A stretch of 64,000 nucleotides of DNA from Thalassotalea euphylliae. Lineage in GTDB: Bacteria; Pseudomonadota; Gammaproteobacteria; Enterobacterales; Alteromonadaceae. The DNA lies in assembly GCF_003390335.1 (NCBI RefSeq), contig NZ_QUOU01000001.1, positions 3,286,001 through 3,350,000 of the forward strand, read 5' to 3'. Both the position numbers and the translations under genes were made by a program. Each line of letters starts with the position of its first letter. The first letter of the stretch is position 1. The notes under the pieces are model-generated. The model was not told the origin of the DNA and searched no databases. It saw nothing but the letters and a program-made list of their open reading frames with translations. Below are positions 43,345-52,300 of this stretch, piece by piece.

Positions 43345-44289
43345 TTATTGTAATGCTTTGAGCTTAATGGCTTGCTTCATCATTTCTCTTCCTTCCGTTT
43401 CAACATAGTTCAAGAACACTTTAGCGATTGGCGACAAGTGATCTGACTTCGTCCAAGAGAACGACCACTTTGATTGAATAGGCAAGCCTTCGACATTAAG
43501 CACTTTAACGTTATAAATCTCACCAAAAGCGAGTGTATGGGCTGAGAGAATAGAAACGCCTAATCGAGACAGCACCGAATGAATAATGGCTTCATTACTG
43601 GCAATCGTCATTTTGATCTTAGGGCTAACCGCTTGCGCCTCAAAGAAGCTTTCTGTGGCGTAGCGAGTGCCTGAGCCAGATTCTCTGATCAGAAAGTCAT
43701 GCTGACAAAATGTGTCGAGCGAAATTTTCTTCTGTTGTGCGAGTGGATGGTTTTGCTCAGCAATGGCGACCAAATCATTCGACATAAATTCAATGGTTTC
43801 AAGATCTAACCCTTGGGGCACATAACTAAAGACATAAAAGTCGTCCAGCCCTTGCTCAAGACGCTCAATTACCTGCTGACGATTAGCCACGGTAAACTGA
43901 ATATCAATGCCCGGGTAACGCTCGCAAAATGGGCCAAGTAAATGTGGAATAAAATATTTCGCTGTGGTGGCACTGGCAAGCCGCAGAGTACCGGATTTTA
44001 AACCGCGCAAATCCGATAATTGCATATCTAATGCTTCGCAGCTTTGCAGTATTTGCTGAGCGGTTTTGACTGTAACTAGGCCGGCGTCGGTGAATTTGAG
44101 CTTGCGGCCGACCTGATGATAAAGCGGCAGCCCAATCGCTTCACTGAGCTTTTTCAACTGCATAGACACTGTCGGCTGGGTTAAAAATAATCGCTCAGAT
44201 GCAGCTTTAATACTGCCTCCTTGATGCACAGCCAATAAAATTTCCAGCTGCCTAAATGTACCTATATGTGCGTGAAGTCTTGAAGACAT
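43345..44289 (-). CDS. LysR-family regulator (CbbR/CmpR-like)
   Basis: 314 aa from the ATG at 44289 (GAGG five bases upstream; a GTG at 44295 would overlap that ribosome site). The N-terminal HTH is LEILLAVHQGGSIKAASERLFLTQPTVSMQLKKLSEAIGLPLYHQVGRKLKFTDAG-type; the periplasmic-binding-like effector domain follows (GTLRLASATTAKYFIPHLLGPF, then LIRESGSGTRYATESFF). This resembles CbbR/CmpR regulators of carbon fixation and bicarbonate uptake. It is divergent from the SbtA-like operon, the usual LysR target geometry. The convergent stop side faces hpf. Confidence 0.88.
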   Translation of the reverse strand: MSSRLHAHIGTFRQLEILLAVHQGGSIKAASERLFLTQPTVSMQLKKLSEAIGLPLYHQVGRKLKFTDAGLVTVKTAQQILQSCEALDMQLSDLRGLKSGTLRLASATTAKYFIPHLLGPFCERYPGIDIQFTVANRQQVIERLEQGLDDFYVFSYVPQGLDLETIEFMSNDLVAIAEQNHPLAQQKKISLDTFCQHDFLIRESGSGTRYATESFFEAQAVSPKIKMTIASNEAIIHSVLSRLGVSILSAHTLAFGEIYNVKVLNVEGLPIQSKWSFSWTKSDHLSPIAKVFLNYVETEGREMMKQAIKLKALQ

Positions 44290-44299
44290 AACCACCTCA

Positions 44300-44350
44300 A
44301 TTAGATTTTAACCTAACCACTAAATAGTAATTATCTATTTTTATCTAATC
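44300..44350 (+). promoter_or_regulatory. LysR-type bipartite operator between lysR and sbtA operon
   Basis: ATTAGAT (44300-44306), 36 bases, ATCTAAT (44343-44349), the same arms and exact spacing as upstream of hpf. TTATCTATTTTTATCTAATC is at 44331-44350. It abuts the LysR start and lies about 105 bases before the small membrane gene, consistent with autoregulation and activation. Confidence 0.7.
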
Positions 44351-44454
44351 GGTTTACTTTGTAAACTTTCTTTATTGAGGCGTTAGTGGGAACTGCACCG
44401 TTCTGGCTCCCGCAAAGTTTAACAAATTCCCTACTCAATACTTAGGAGAATAAT

Positions 44455-44682
44455 GTGAGTAACCAGAGCAAACGAAGCATAATTTTGCTGATGATCACTA
44501 GCCTAATGCTATATGGCTTTTACTACACTAGCGTGCAGATTGGTAGCGAGCTATTTGCCTTTGCCATGCTTGCCACTGTGTTAATGACGGTTGCATTAAT
44601 AACGTTAAGCAAGCTGACCATAACGGGCAAAAACCGAGCCTCAAAATCACTCGCTTTACCTGACGCGTTAAGAGAAGAGTAA
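44455..44682 (+). CDS. Small two-TM membrane protein upstream of SbtA-like permease
   Basis: 75 aa. GTG start with AGGAG ahead. Two hydrophobic helices (IILLMITSLMLYGFYYTSV and LFAFAMLATVLMTVALITLS) and a short charged tail. Not recognised. The stop is directly followed by the permease ATG (TAA-ATG), so they form an operon. A small accessory subunit of the transporter is possible (inference). Confidence 0.65.
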   Translation: MSNQSKRSIILLMITSLMLYGFYYTSVQIGSELFAFAMLATVLMTVALITLSKLTITGKNRASKSLALPDALREE

Positions 44683-45618
44683 ATGATGATTGTCGATGCT
44701 GTCGTTGCATTTTTTATTCTTGGTATCGTTTGCCAACTGCTGGGTGCGAAAATGGCCTTTCCTGATGGCCTATACAAAGCACTCAGTATGTTTTTGATGA
44801 TCGCCATTGGTTTAAAAGGCGGTTTAGCCCTGCAAGCGCATGTTGACCCAAGCCTGCTGACCATGTCGATTGCCGTTATCGCGTTTGGTTTGGTATTGCC
44901 GCTGGTGGCTTATCCACTGCTTCGCTATTTCGGCCAGCTAGATAAGATTAACGCTGGTGCTGTTGCAGCGCACTACGGCTCTGTAAGCGTTGCTACCTAT
45001 GCCGTTGCAGTTGCCCTGCTGGAAGCCAATAACATTAGCTATGAAGCCTATTTTCCTTTGTTTGTCGTGTTGTTAGAAATGCCCGCTATCATCATCGGTT
45101 TAATGCTGGCTAAAGGTAACCTGAAGGTTGTTAATGGCGAATTTATTAAAAAAGAGTTAGTTGCTAACCCAAGTATCTTACTCATGCTTGGTGGCTTAGC
45201 TATCGGTTATGTGGGCGGCACGAGTGTGGAGAAGTTATCGCCTTTCTTTATCGAGTTGTTTTCTGGCGTGCTGGCACTGTTCCTGTTAAAGATGGGCATT
45301 ATCGCAGCAGAGCAGTTAACAGCCCTCAAGAAGAACAGCCTATTTTTAGTCAGCTTTGCGATTTTAATGCCGATGATTGGCGGCTTAGCTGGCACAGGGT
45401 TGGGATTGTCGATGGGGTTAAGCGCAGGTGGCGTGGCATTAATGGCGGTGCTAGGCGCTAGTGCCTCATACATCGCAGTGCCCGCGGCAATGAAGCAAAG
45501 TTTGCCAGAGGCCAATGCTGGCATGTCGATAACCGCTTCATTGGGGATTACCTTTCCATTTAACGTGTTAATCGGCGTACCGTTTTTTATTGCGCTAGGC
45601 AGCTACTTAGTGCAATAA
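44683..45618 (+). CDS. SbtA-type sodium-dependent bicarbonate permease
   Basis: 311 aa, about ten membrane segments in two inverted halves. SbtA (DUF897 family) pattern: AFFILGIVCQLLGAKMAFPDGLYKALSMFLMIAIGLKGG at the N terminus, AHYGSVSVATYAVAVALLE and VLLEMPAIIIGL in the first half, and GVALMAVLGASASYIAVPAAMKQSLPEANAGMSITASLGITFPFN in the second. Cyanobacterial SbtA imports HCO3- with Na+. In a heterotroph it may feed anaplerotic carboxylases; that role is inferred. The CbbR/CmpR-like LysR gene alongside supports the assignment. Confidence 0.88.
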   Translation: MMIVDAVVAFFILGIVCQLLGAKMAFPDGLYKALSMFLMIAIGLKGGLALQAHVDPSLLTMSIAVIAFGLVLPLVAYPLLRYFGQLDKINAGAVAAHYGSVSVATYAVAVALLEANNISYEAYFPLFVVLLEMPAIIIGLMLAKGNLKVVNGEFIKKELVANPSILLMLGGLAIGYVGGTSVEKLSPFFIELFSGVLALFLLKMGIIAAEQLTALKKNSLFLVSFAILMPMIGGLAGTGLGLSMGLSAGGVALMAVLGASASYIAVPAAMKQSLPEANAGMSITASLGITFPFNVLIGVPFFIALGSYLVQ

Positions 45619-45704
45619 CCATAGGAATATGGCGAGGTAACAGTTTGAAAAGCAGCTTAGCTATTGCCAACAATAGCTGCATTATTACTTTTGGAGGAGG
45701 ATGT

Positions 45705-46433
45705 ATGATGAACTCAGTTGATTTAAGCCCACTCTACCGCAGTAGTATTGGCTTTGACGGGTTATCCGGCTTGTTAGATAACGCACTAGCTTCAACCAGC
45801 GAGGTCAGTAGTTATCCAGCATATAATATCGAAGTGGTCGCTGAAAACTGCTACGCCATTACCATCGCCGCGGCAGGCTTTGCCGACGACGAACTTAACA
45901 TTCAAGTTGAGCAAGGCGAGCTGCTTGTTACGGGTCAAAAGCTCAAAAATGCCAATCGACAGTACCTACACCACGGCATTATCACGCAAAGCTTTGAACG
46001 TAAATTTACGTTGGCAGAATATGTTGAAGTAACGCGTGCCAAGCTTAGCCATGGCTTACTTGTTATTGAATTGGTGAAAACTCTGCCTGAATCGGCAGGT
46101 GCCACCTGTATCGCCATTAGCCACCCATATCAATCGGCGACTAAGCCCAGCTTTGTCAGGGCGAACCATTTAGCGAAAAACACCGCCCAAAAAAGCACCG
46201 CTGCAACAACCACTGGCGCGAAAACCCGTGACACAAAAACAAGTAGTGCCACTCACTCCAACAACACGCGTAAAGCTGTGCCACCAAGTCAGTTGACTGA
46301 TCCCCCAGTAGCAGGCGCAAAAAGCAAAGAGGAAACTCTATCGACAGATACTCCTTCTGAAGCGAAACAAAAAGTAGCTTCAGCAAAAGCAAAGCCAGCA
46401 CAATCTGCTCAAGTGCACTGGTTTAATGGCTAG
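45705..46433 (+). CDS. Hsp20/alpha-crystallin protein with long low-complexity tail
   Basis: 242 aa from the ATG at 45705 (strong GGAGGAGG upstream; an earlier in-frame start exists without one). The alpha-crystallin domain is about residues 38-127 (YNIEVVAENCYAITIAAAGFADDELNIQVEQGELLVTGQK-type pattern, as in IbpA). It is followed by the I-x-I anchor IAI (136-138). Unlike ordinary IbpA proteins (about 140-150 aa) it carries about 100 more residues rich in Thr, Ser, Ala and Lys (141-242). It is the third gene of the sbtA operon, 86 bases after the permease, and has no sigma-32 promoter that I can see. Confidence 0.85.
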   Translation: MMNSVDLSPLYRSSIGFDGLSGLLDNALASTSEVSSYPAYNIEVVAENCYAITIAAAGFADDELNIQVEQGELLVTGQKLKNANRQYLHHGIITQSFERKFTLAEYVEVTRAKLSHGLLVIELVKTLPESAGATCIAISHPYQSATKPSFVRANHLAKNTAQKSTAATTTGAKTRDTKTSSATHSNNTRKAVPPSQLTDPPVAGAKSKEETLSTDTPSEAKQKVASAKAKPAQSAQVHWFNG

Positions 46434-46437
46434 TAAA

Positions 46438-46489
46438 CCTATGCGCTAAATCTACGCACTAAACCTATACGCTAAACCTATGCACTAAA
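46438..46489. repeat. Four tandem copies of a 13-bp unit
   Basis: Consecutive 13-base units of the form CCTATGCGCTAAA / TCTACGCACTAAA / CCTATACGCTAAA / CCTATGCACTAAA begin four bases after the hsp20 stop codon. No hairpin or coding role is apparent. Confidence 0.85.
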
Positions 46490-46607
46490 ATATATGGCCA
46501 TCACCACTGAAACAGGGCTTGTACTGAGGCTTGTATTGGCGCTCTAATATCACTGATACAAGCCATTTTCCTATACGATAATCAGTTATCACAATTTGCA
46601 ACAAAGG

Positions 46608-47069
46608 CTATTGTTGCTTCGCTTTCGTGATCACTTCCTGCTCTATTTCAATATTCACCATCACTGCGGTAACACTGGCAAACAGTAGCCCTACGGGCAA
46701 CGCATAAAGAAAACTCATTAAGTACAAATTAAAAAACTGATTTACTGAATTAAAATTTTGAATACTAGCGGTCGTCGTTAGTGCCATTATTGATTGTAAA
46801 ATCAGTGTCATAACCACGCCAAGTAGCAGGTTACGGAGCATATCCGGCCAGCGAGAAAACACGCGTCGGATAAGCTGATAAAGGGCCAAAAACATTAAGC
46901 CGCCAATAGGCAGTACGCTCACCAGAGCGAATAAAAAAGCACGACTCCAGGCATCAAAAAAACCGCGAAATGTCATGAGATTAACCCATGTCATGATGGT
47001 AATAATCACTGCGATGAGTGTCAGAATTACAGGTAACTTCTTGAGTAAATGCTTAAAATTAGAATGCAT
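46608..47069 (-). CDS. DUF2798-type membrane protein
   Basis: 153 aa from the ATG at 47069 (an in-frame start 23 codons upstream would run into the MarR operators). Four hydrophobic helices in two repeats: LPVILTLIAVIITIMTWVN with FLFALVSVLPIGGLMFLALYQLIRR, then LLLGVVMTLILQSIMAL with FLYALPVGLLFASVTAVMVNI. The W/AF...P.G pattern is that of DUF2798 proteins, often found next to MarR or TetR regulators. Function is unknown. Divergent from marR with two dyads between. Confidence 0.7.
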   Translation of the reverse strand: MHSNFKHLLKKLPVILTLIAVIITIMTWVNLMTFRGFFDAWSRAFLFALVSVLPIGGLMFLALYQLIRRVFSRWPDMLRNLLLGVVMTLILQSIMALTTTASIQNFNSVNQFFNLYLMSFLYALPVGLLFASVTAVMVNIEIEQEVITKAKQQ

Positions 47070-47124
47070 ATTCTCTACAACAAAATTCTTATTTGGATTG
47101 AAAAGCGTCAGACAATTGCATATT

Positions 47125-47171
47125 GTTGACATTGTCAACTATATTTCAATTTGGTTGACTTCATCAACCAA
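47125..47171. promoter_or_regulatory. Two perfect dyads in the DUF2798-marR divergent region
   Basis: GTTGACA-T-TGTCAAC (47125-47139) and TTGGTTGA-CTTCA-TCAACCAA (47151-47171). Both share the half-site GTTGA/TCAAC and lie between the two start codons, as expected for autoregulated MarR proteins. Confidence 0.7.
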
Positions 47172-47201
47172 GTTTACAAATTGATGCATTTTGGAAAAGT
47201 T

Positions 47202-47621
47202 ATGGAATTGGGCGAATCGCTCTTTGACTTGATACATACAGTGCGCAGTAACATTTTGCATAAAGTCAAAATGTTAAATGTGGATTTAACCCCAATGCAC
47301 TTAAAATCATTAACAGTTATTAGCAACATTGAGCATTGCACAGGGCAAAAGCTCGCCGCTGTGATGGGGCGAGATAAAGCACAAATCAATCGCTTAATTA
47401 AGGCATTAGTAAGCCAAAAGCTAGTCGTTAAAAAAGACAATCTTGAGGACAAAAGAAGCCAGTTGTTAGTGCTCACTCCTGCGGGGTTAGTGATAATGGA
47501 GGCTTTCAAACAAGCAGAAAAAGAAGTCTTTGAAAAAATGCTGGTCGATGTACCACACTCACAACTGACGACTTTTATTGATACCGCCAAACAACTCAGA
47601 GCCAACTTAGAGCCTAATTAA
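47202..47621 (+). CDS. MarR-family transcriptional regulator
   Basis: 139 aa from the ATG at 47202 (GGA eight bases upstream); an ATG at 47184 is also possible. A TTG at 47151 is rejected because it lies in the operator dyad. The winged HTH is clear: LTPMHLKSLTVISNIEHCTGQKLAAVMGRDKAQINRLIKALVSQKLVVKKDNLEDKRSQLLVLTPAG. It likely represses itself and the divergent DUF2798 gene. The ligand is unknown. Confidence 0.9.
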   Translation: MELGESLFDLIHTVRSNILHKVKMLNVDLTPMHLKSLTVISNIEHCTGQKLAAVMGRDKAQINRLIKALVSQKLVVKKDNLEDKRSQLLVLTPAGLVIMEAFKQAEKEVFEKMLVDVPHSQLTTFIDTAKQLRANLEPN

Positions 47622-47648
47622 AATAAAATAAGCAAGCCTTAGCTTTAA

Positions 47649-48686
47649 TCAAATAAGTTGAAAACCAGTAAAAATCAGTATCAAGATTATCGCTAAAATT
47701 ACCGATAAAAAGGCTCGGTTGGCTCTTGGCGCTGGACTAATATCCCCCTCTAAAGGCTGCTCTGTAGCAACCGCTTGACTGATACGCAACGTCGGCTCTT
47801 TGTGCGGGTTAGGGATACTGTCATCTACTTCTTCCAATATATCCTGCAGCTGACTGTGATACTGGCGGTCATCGATATCGCCCAGATAATACGCGAAACT
47901 TGTCGCCTCCAAATCGCTATTCCAACGCGTTAATTGCTCTACTTTTAACGGTTTATATGGAACTCCCTGAGCACTCAGCAGCACACAGGTAAAGTTATCT
48001 TTTGCGCCAGCAGCCAAGGTCATTTCGCTTATGGTGCTTAACATCTTCTCGGGATTAGATTCGCTGCGAAATAATTCAGATAACTGGTCATCAGTTACTT
48101 CGCTGGAAATGCCATCGCTGCACAACATCAAACGCTGAAAGTGCGATAAGTCCAGCAACTTACAATCGATATATAAATTTTGGTGAGCGCCTACAGCCCG
48201 CGTAATAATATTAGTTCGGGGTAACTGTGCGTATTCATCCTGAGTCAGTTTGCCCATTTTCATCAGCTCTGTTGCTTGGTTGTGATCCCAAGTTAAGCTC
48301 TCAAAGTTACCATGTGAATAACCATAGCAACGGGAGTCTCCAGCCCAAATCAGCACACCTAAATTGCGCCATTTACAGAGTAGTACGACTGTTGAACCCA
48401 TTGATTTTCCAGCCAACTCTGTTTCAGCATAGTGAAAAATATCGCGACTCACCGTTTGAAGAACGCGCTCTAGTTGGTTAAATAACGTTGCCAGTGACTC
48501 TGCCACTTCAACACTTTCAAAGGCATCAACGATCATCTTACTCGCCAGTGCACCACTTTCTCCCCCCCCCATGCCATCGGCAACTAACCACAGCTGCGTT
48601 TCATCATTAATGAAAAAGTTGTCTTGATTCTCAGCGCGAACCAAGCCAGTTTCACTGATTGCAAGACTCTGCCAACGTTGAATCAA
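47649..48686 (-). CDS. pppA: PP2C-type Ser/Thr phosphatase of the T6SS (PppA)
   Basis: 345 aa. In P. aeruginosa H1-T6SS, PppA removes the Thr phosphate that PpkA puts on Fha1 and turns secretion off. PP2C motifs: RAENQDNFFI, LVADGMGGGESGALAS (metal-binding Asp-Gly), WAGDSRCYGY, MLCSDGISSEVTD and AKDNFTCVLL. A C-terminal helix (FLSVILAIILILIFTGF) anchors it in the membrane, unlike soluble PppA proteins. The start chosen is TTG at 48686, which overlaps the tagF stop as TTGA and has GGAG upstream; a TTG 12 codons earlier is the other option. Last gene of the minus T6SS operon. Confidence 0.88.
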   Translation of the reverse strand: MIQRWQSLAISETGLVRAENQDNFFINDETQLWLVADGMGGGESGALASKMIVDAFESVEVAESLATLFNQLERVLQTVSRDIFHYAETELAGKSMGSTVVLLCKWRNLGVLIWAGDSRCYGYSHGNFESLTWDHNQATELMKMGKLTQDEYAQLPRTNIITRAVGAHQNLYIDCKLLDLSHFQRLMLCSDGISSEVTDDQLSELFRSESNPEKMLSTISEMTLAAGAKDNFTCVLLSAQGVPYKPLKVEQLTRWNSDLEATSFAYYLGDIDDRQYHSQLQDILEEVDDSIPNPHKEPTLRISQAVATEQPLEGDISPAPRANRAFLSVILAIILILIFTGFQLI

Positions 48687-49378
48687 CTGACTTGCTCCGC
48701 TTCTAAGAAAGTGTCGAAACAATGAGGCGCTGGCAACTGACTAAATATTCTTAGCTGTGGACATCGCGTTTGACTGCCGCTTGTCCACCAAGCACTGTAG
48801 CAAGCGGTATGGGTATAAATTAGTGGCTCGATTAGGCCTGCCAATTCTCCCGCTAAAGCAGACACTTCACTTAATCTGACGGCAACAATTTCTCCTTCAC
48901 ATATGGGTAGCTCATTCGTTGTTAACAGCGCTGTTTTTACACTTTGTTTTTGACTACTGTGCTCTAACTCTGTTTGCACTTCATCAAGGTCAAGTTCCTC
49001 AACATCAAGCAGTGAAATGGCGAAATCTTCTAACTGCTCAAAATAACGATTTAACTGCACCACTAGCCCAAATACGTTGCTTGGCAGCTCTGCTTGAAGA
49101 AAAATCGCAAACGAGTATATTCGCCCAACTTTATCGGTACTTGGCATCATCATACCCAGTGTCACAACACTTTGGTCATCGTCATTAGGCAACAAAAATC
49201 GCCAAACGGGCGCATTTAAATATCGCTGGTGCCATTGCTCTTTCAACTGTAATTGGGCACATTCGAGCGACTGGCTAAGCCAGTTGTCCCACTTGTCAAT
49301 CAGCTCAGGGGCAACGTTACGTGTAATAAAATCGCCATAACTGGGCAGCTTGCCATAAAAACCGATGCGCTTAATCAT
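48683..49378 (-). CDS. tagF: T6SS-associated protein TagF
   Basis: 231 aa. TagF (ImpM/SciT family) is a post-translational repressor of T6SS in P. aeruginosa. Typical start MIKRIGFYGKLPSYGDFITRNV, then WLSQSLECAQ and the APVWRFLLP and MMPSTDKVGRIYSFAIF stretches. The ATG at 49378 overlaps the tssM stop (TGATG), showing tight coupling. An upstream in-frame ATG is less likely. Confidence 0.9.
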   Translation of the reverse strand: MIKRIGFYGKLPSYGDFITRNVAPELIDKWDNWLSQSLECAQLQLKEQWHQRYLNAPVWRFLLPNDDDQSVVTLGMMMPSTDKVGRIYSFAIFLQAELPSNVFGLVVQLNRYFEQLEDFAISLLDVEELDLDEVQTELEHSSQKQSVKTALLTTNELPICEGEIVAVRLSEVSALAGELAGLIEPLIYTHTACYSAWWTSGSQTRCPQLRIFSQLPAPHCFDTFLEAEQVS

Positions 49379-52300
49379 CATTGGAACGACTCCAAGCAAC
49401 GAAATCCCGCTAATGGCGCATTCACGAACGGATTGGGAGCATAAGGAGAGCTGATGTCATACACAGCTTCAAAGCCGTCAATCGCAAAATTTACGCTTAC
49501 GCGGTTAGCATCTATCGTGCGCAGCTGATGTTTGTTGATTAACCTAAAAAACGCAAAAGGCCCCTCGTCTCGGTCGATCAAATCACTGCCATCTGCCCGC
49601 TTGAATGACAGCATTATTTGTTCAACAACTTGCTGTGACGGCCAAACAATTAGCTCATTTATTTGTGGGCCAAATTGATACGCTAGTTTTTGTCCTGACA
49701 CATTTAAACTAACTTGCGACAGTCTTGCATCAAGCTCTGCTGGCCTGAACATCAATTGCACTGACGCGTTATCTTTATCCTGCGCAAAGTAACTTTCTTG
49801 AATTTTCGCGACACGCTCAAAGAACCGGAGCACTTGCTCGCCGTAACGCATGCCCATTGGGATGTTGGAGCGCCATCTCCACGGATAGCTGGCATTATTA
49901 ACCAAGACTTGCAAATGTTGCTCGTAATACTGTTGTAAAATACCTTGAGCCCCGAATAAACGATTAAAGTCGCTGAGTAACACATCTTGTGAAGCGGTTG
50001 GAGTAAAAGGAAAACGAGACTGCGTAATTGCCTGACACGTCGTCAAATACTCAGCTAGCCAAATTTGAGCGATGTCAGCTCTGGTGCCTTTTTGTAGAAC
50101 ACTTTCAGCGTTTTTCGCCAATTCTTGCAGCCAGCGTTTAATGGGCGTAGGTTGGCGCGCGGCAAATGTTTTGAGCGCAATGACTGGCTTCATGTTTTGC
50201 TCTAATTCTTGATAGTCGCTTGCACTGCCAATCGCCTTGAGGTCGTTAAAATGAACATAAAGTGCGGAAAGGCGCGTCAGTAGCCGATCTTCAAACGCCG
50301 CTTGTGAATCTGCGTTCCTTAATCGCCGAATCCCACGAAAAGCCCTATCAATACTTTGTGTCGGCGAGTTAACCGCTTCATTATTATCGCGACTTCGCGC
50401 AGACAATATCCGCCCAATTGTACTTTGCGATTTAACGCCTTGCGCTGCTAATTGCTTAACTAAATTTTCGTCTTTAACATCCGTGCTAACGAGCAGCGTT
50501 TGCAGGAAATAAAGTAACGACGAGTTTTCACCGCTGGCATTTTCCAAGGTATTAATGGCGTCGTCCAAGGTGGCAAACGAGCGAACATTTAACTGACTTA
50601 ACAAGCCACGCCAGTTATCAACAAAGTCACGGGCATAATGGCTCAGCATTTCATTGCGCAATACGATTGGCGAAGGCATTTGCACTTGCTCTCCCAACAC
50701 CCAGTTGTCTTGTGCGGTGGTCGCAATGTACTTGGCTAGCTCTTGGGTACTCACTTTATTGAAAAATTCAGCGGTATAAAGCGCATTTAACTGAACTTTT
50801 TTCGCACCATTTTGAGCACCTCTGACAGTAAAAAACTGCTCCCATTGCGCACCAGCGAGATCTGCCATGCCTAACACTAAGCGGGTATCATGAATGTAGC
50901 TTTGCTTGAACTGATAATAATACAGCTCAGCAACAGGGCGTTGATTGAGTTTTCTGCGCGTGGCACTAATTAGCTGCTGATCAAGCTCAGCGGTGCGCAA
51001 GCCATCATTAATATAGTAAGAAAAGTGTTTGGCAAGTTGCTCACTTTGCGCACCGGAAAGTCGATATTGCAACGACCAAGCAACGGATAACCAATCGGAT
51101 AAAAACTCGGGGTTACGCCGCTCGGTGTCATTGAGCATCAAATAGGCCTTTAGCCCCTGAAACAGCAGCTCGGTATCGGCATTGCGATTCGCCAATTGGC
51201 TTTCAAGCGTCGCTTTAACAGCCGGAAATAGGATTAGCTCTAACATTCGCTGATAGCTTTCGGTGAGCGAATCACGCAAGCTTCCTGCGACTCCTAGCCC
51301 TAAATAACCAATGCCGCTGGCGCGCACATTTTCTAATTCATCGAGAGATTTGGCGATATGGTTTAGCGGTGCTAAGGCGCCTGGTAAACGTTTGTATTTG
51401 TCGCTATTTACATTCTCTGGAGCGTATTGGGCTTGCCAATACGTGAGCTCTTGCTCTGTTTTTGCGATAACATTTTGACTGTGATTGTGACTGTAAAGCC
51501 ATCCCATCAGTAGTAAGCTACTGGCGATTAACACGCTTAGATAGCCCACTCTGAGCATTATCCGTTTACGGCGCTCAAAGCGCGCTTCAACGCCAAATTC
51601 GTTTGCTTCTGGAAAAACAACCTGCTGGAGTAAGTCTTTGATAAAATAGCTTCTAGGCTCAGCAGTAAACCCCAAGCTTGGCCTTGCACTTAACCCAATA
51701 CTTTGCGCGACCGAAGACAACAGTTTATCTATCGCAGCACCATGCTGAGTGCCACTGGTAAAGTAAATGCCTCTTACTTTACTGGCTCGGTAATAGTGAT
51801 CACTGGTCGATAACTCACTGACAATTTGCGAGAGCAGGCTTTCAAGCCCGGCAATTTGATGGCTAAACTGGTATACCAAGGCTTTGCGACTTGGATCTCG
51901 CTCTAGCTCAATTCGCCGCCATTGTCGTTGCGTAATTGACCTGACTAACTGACTAAAACTCGCTTTAAAGCCGTCAATGCCATTGGAATTTGCCCCTTGC
52001 TTTTCGTCAAAAGTAATGCCAAAAACCTGCTCTCGTTCGCGATAACCGAACATTTCAAAGTAAGTGGTAAAGCCCGGTATTTTATCGCTTTTGGTCAACA
52101 TCACGTACACCGGAAAGACCACATTGAAGCACTCATTTAACTCATTAATGCGCTGTTTTGCTTGGCTTATTAGTTGGGCAATGGCGTGGTTGCTGCCCGT
52201 TAGCAGCTCTTCCATGCTAAACGATAACAAAATGCCATTAACCGGCTTTTTCCGATATTTACTAATTAAACTCAGAAATTTTTGCCATGCGGCACTGTCG

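Noticed and set aside
47151..47201. Upstream TTG start for marR
   Set aside because: It would put the start codon in the first arm of an operator dyad; ATGs at 47184 and 47202 are better placed.
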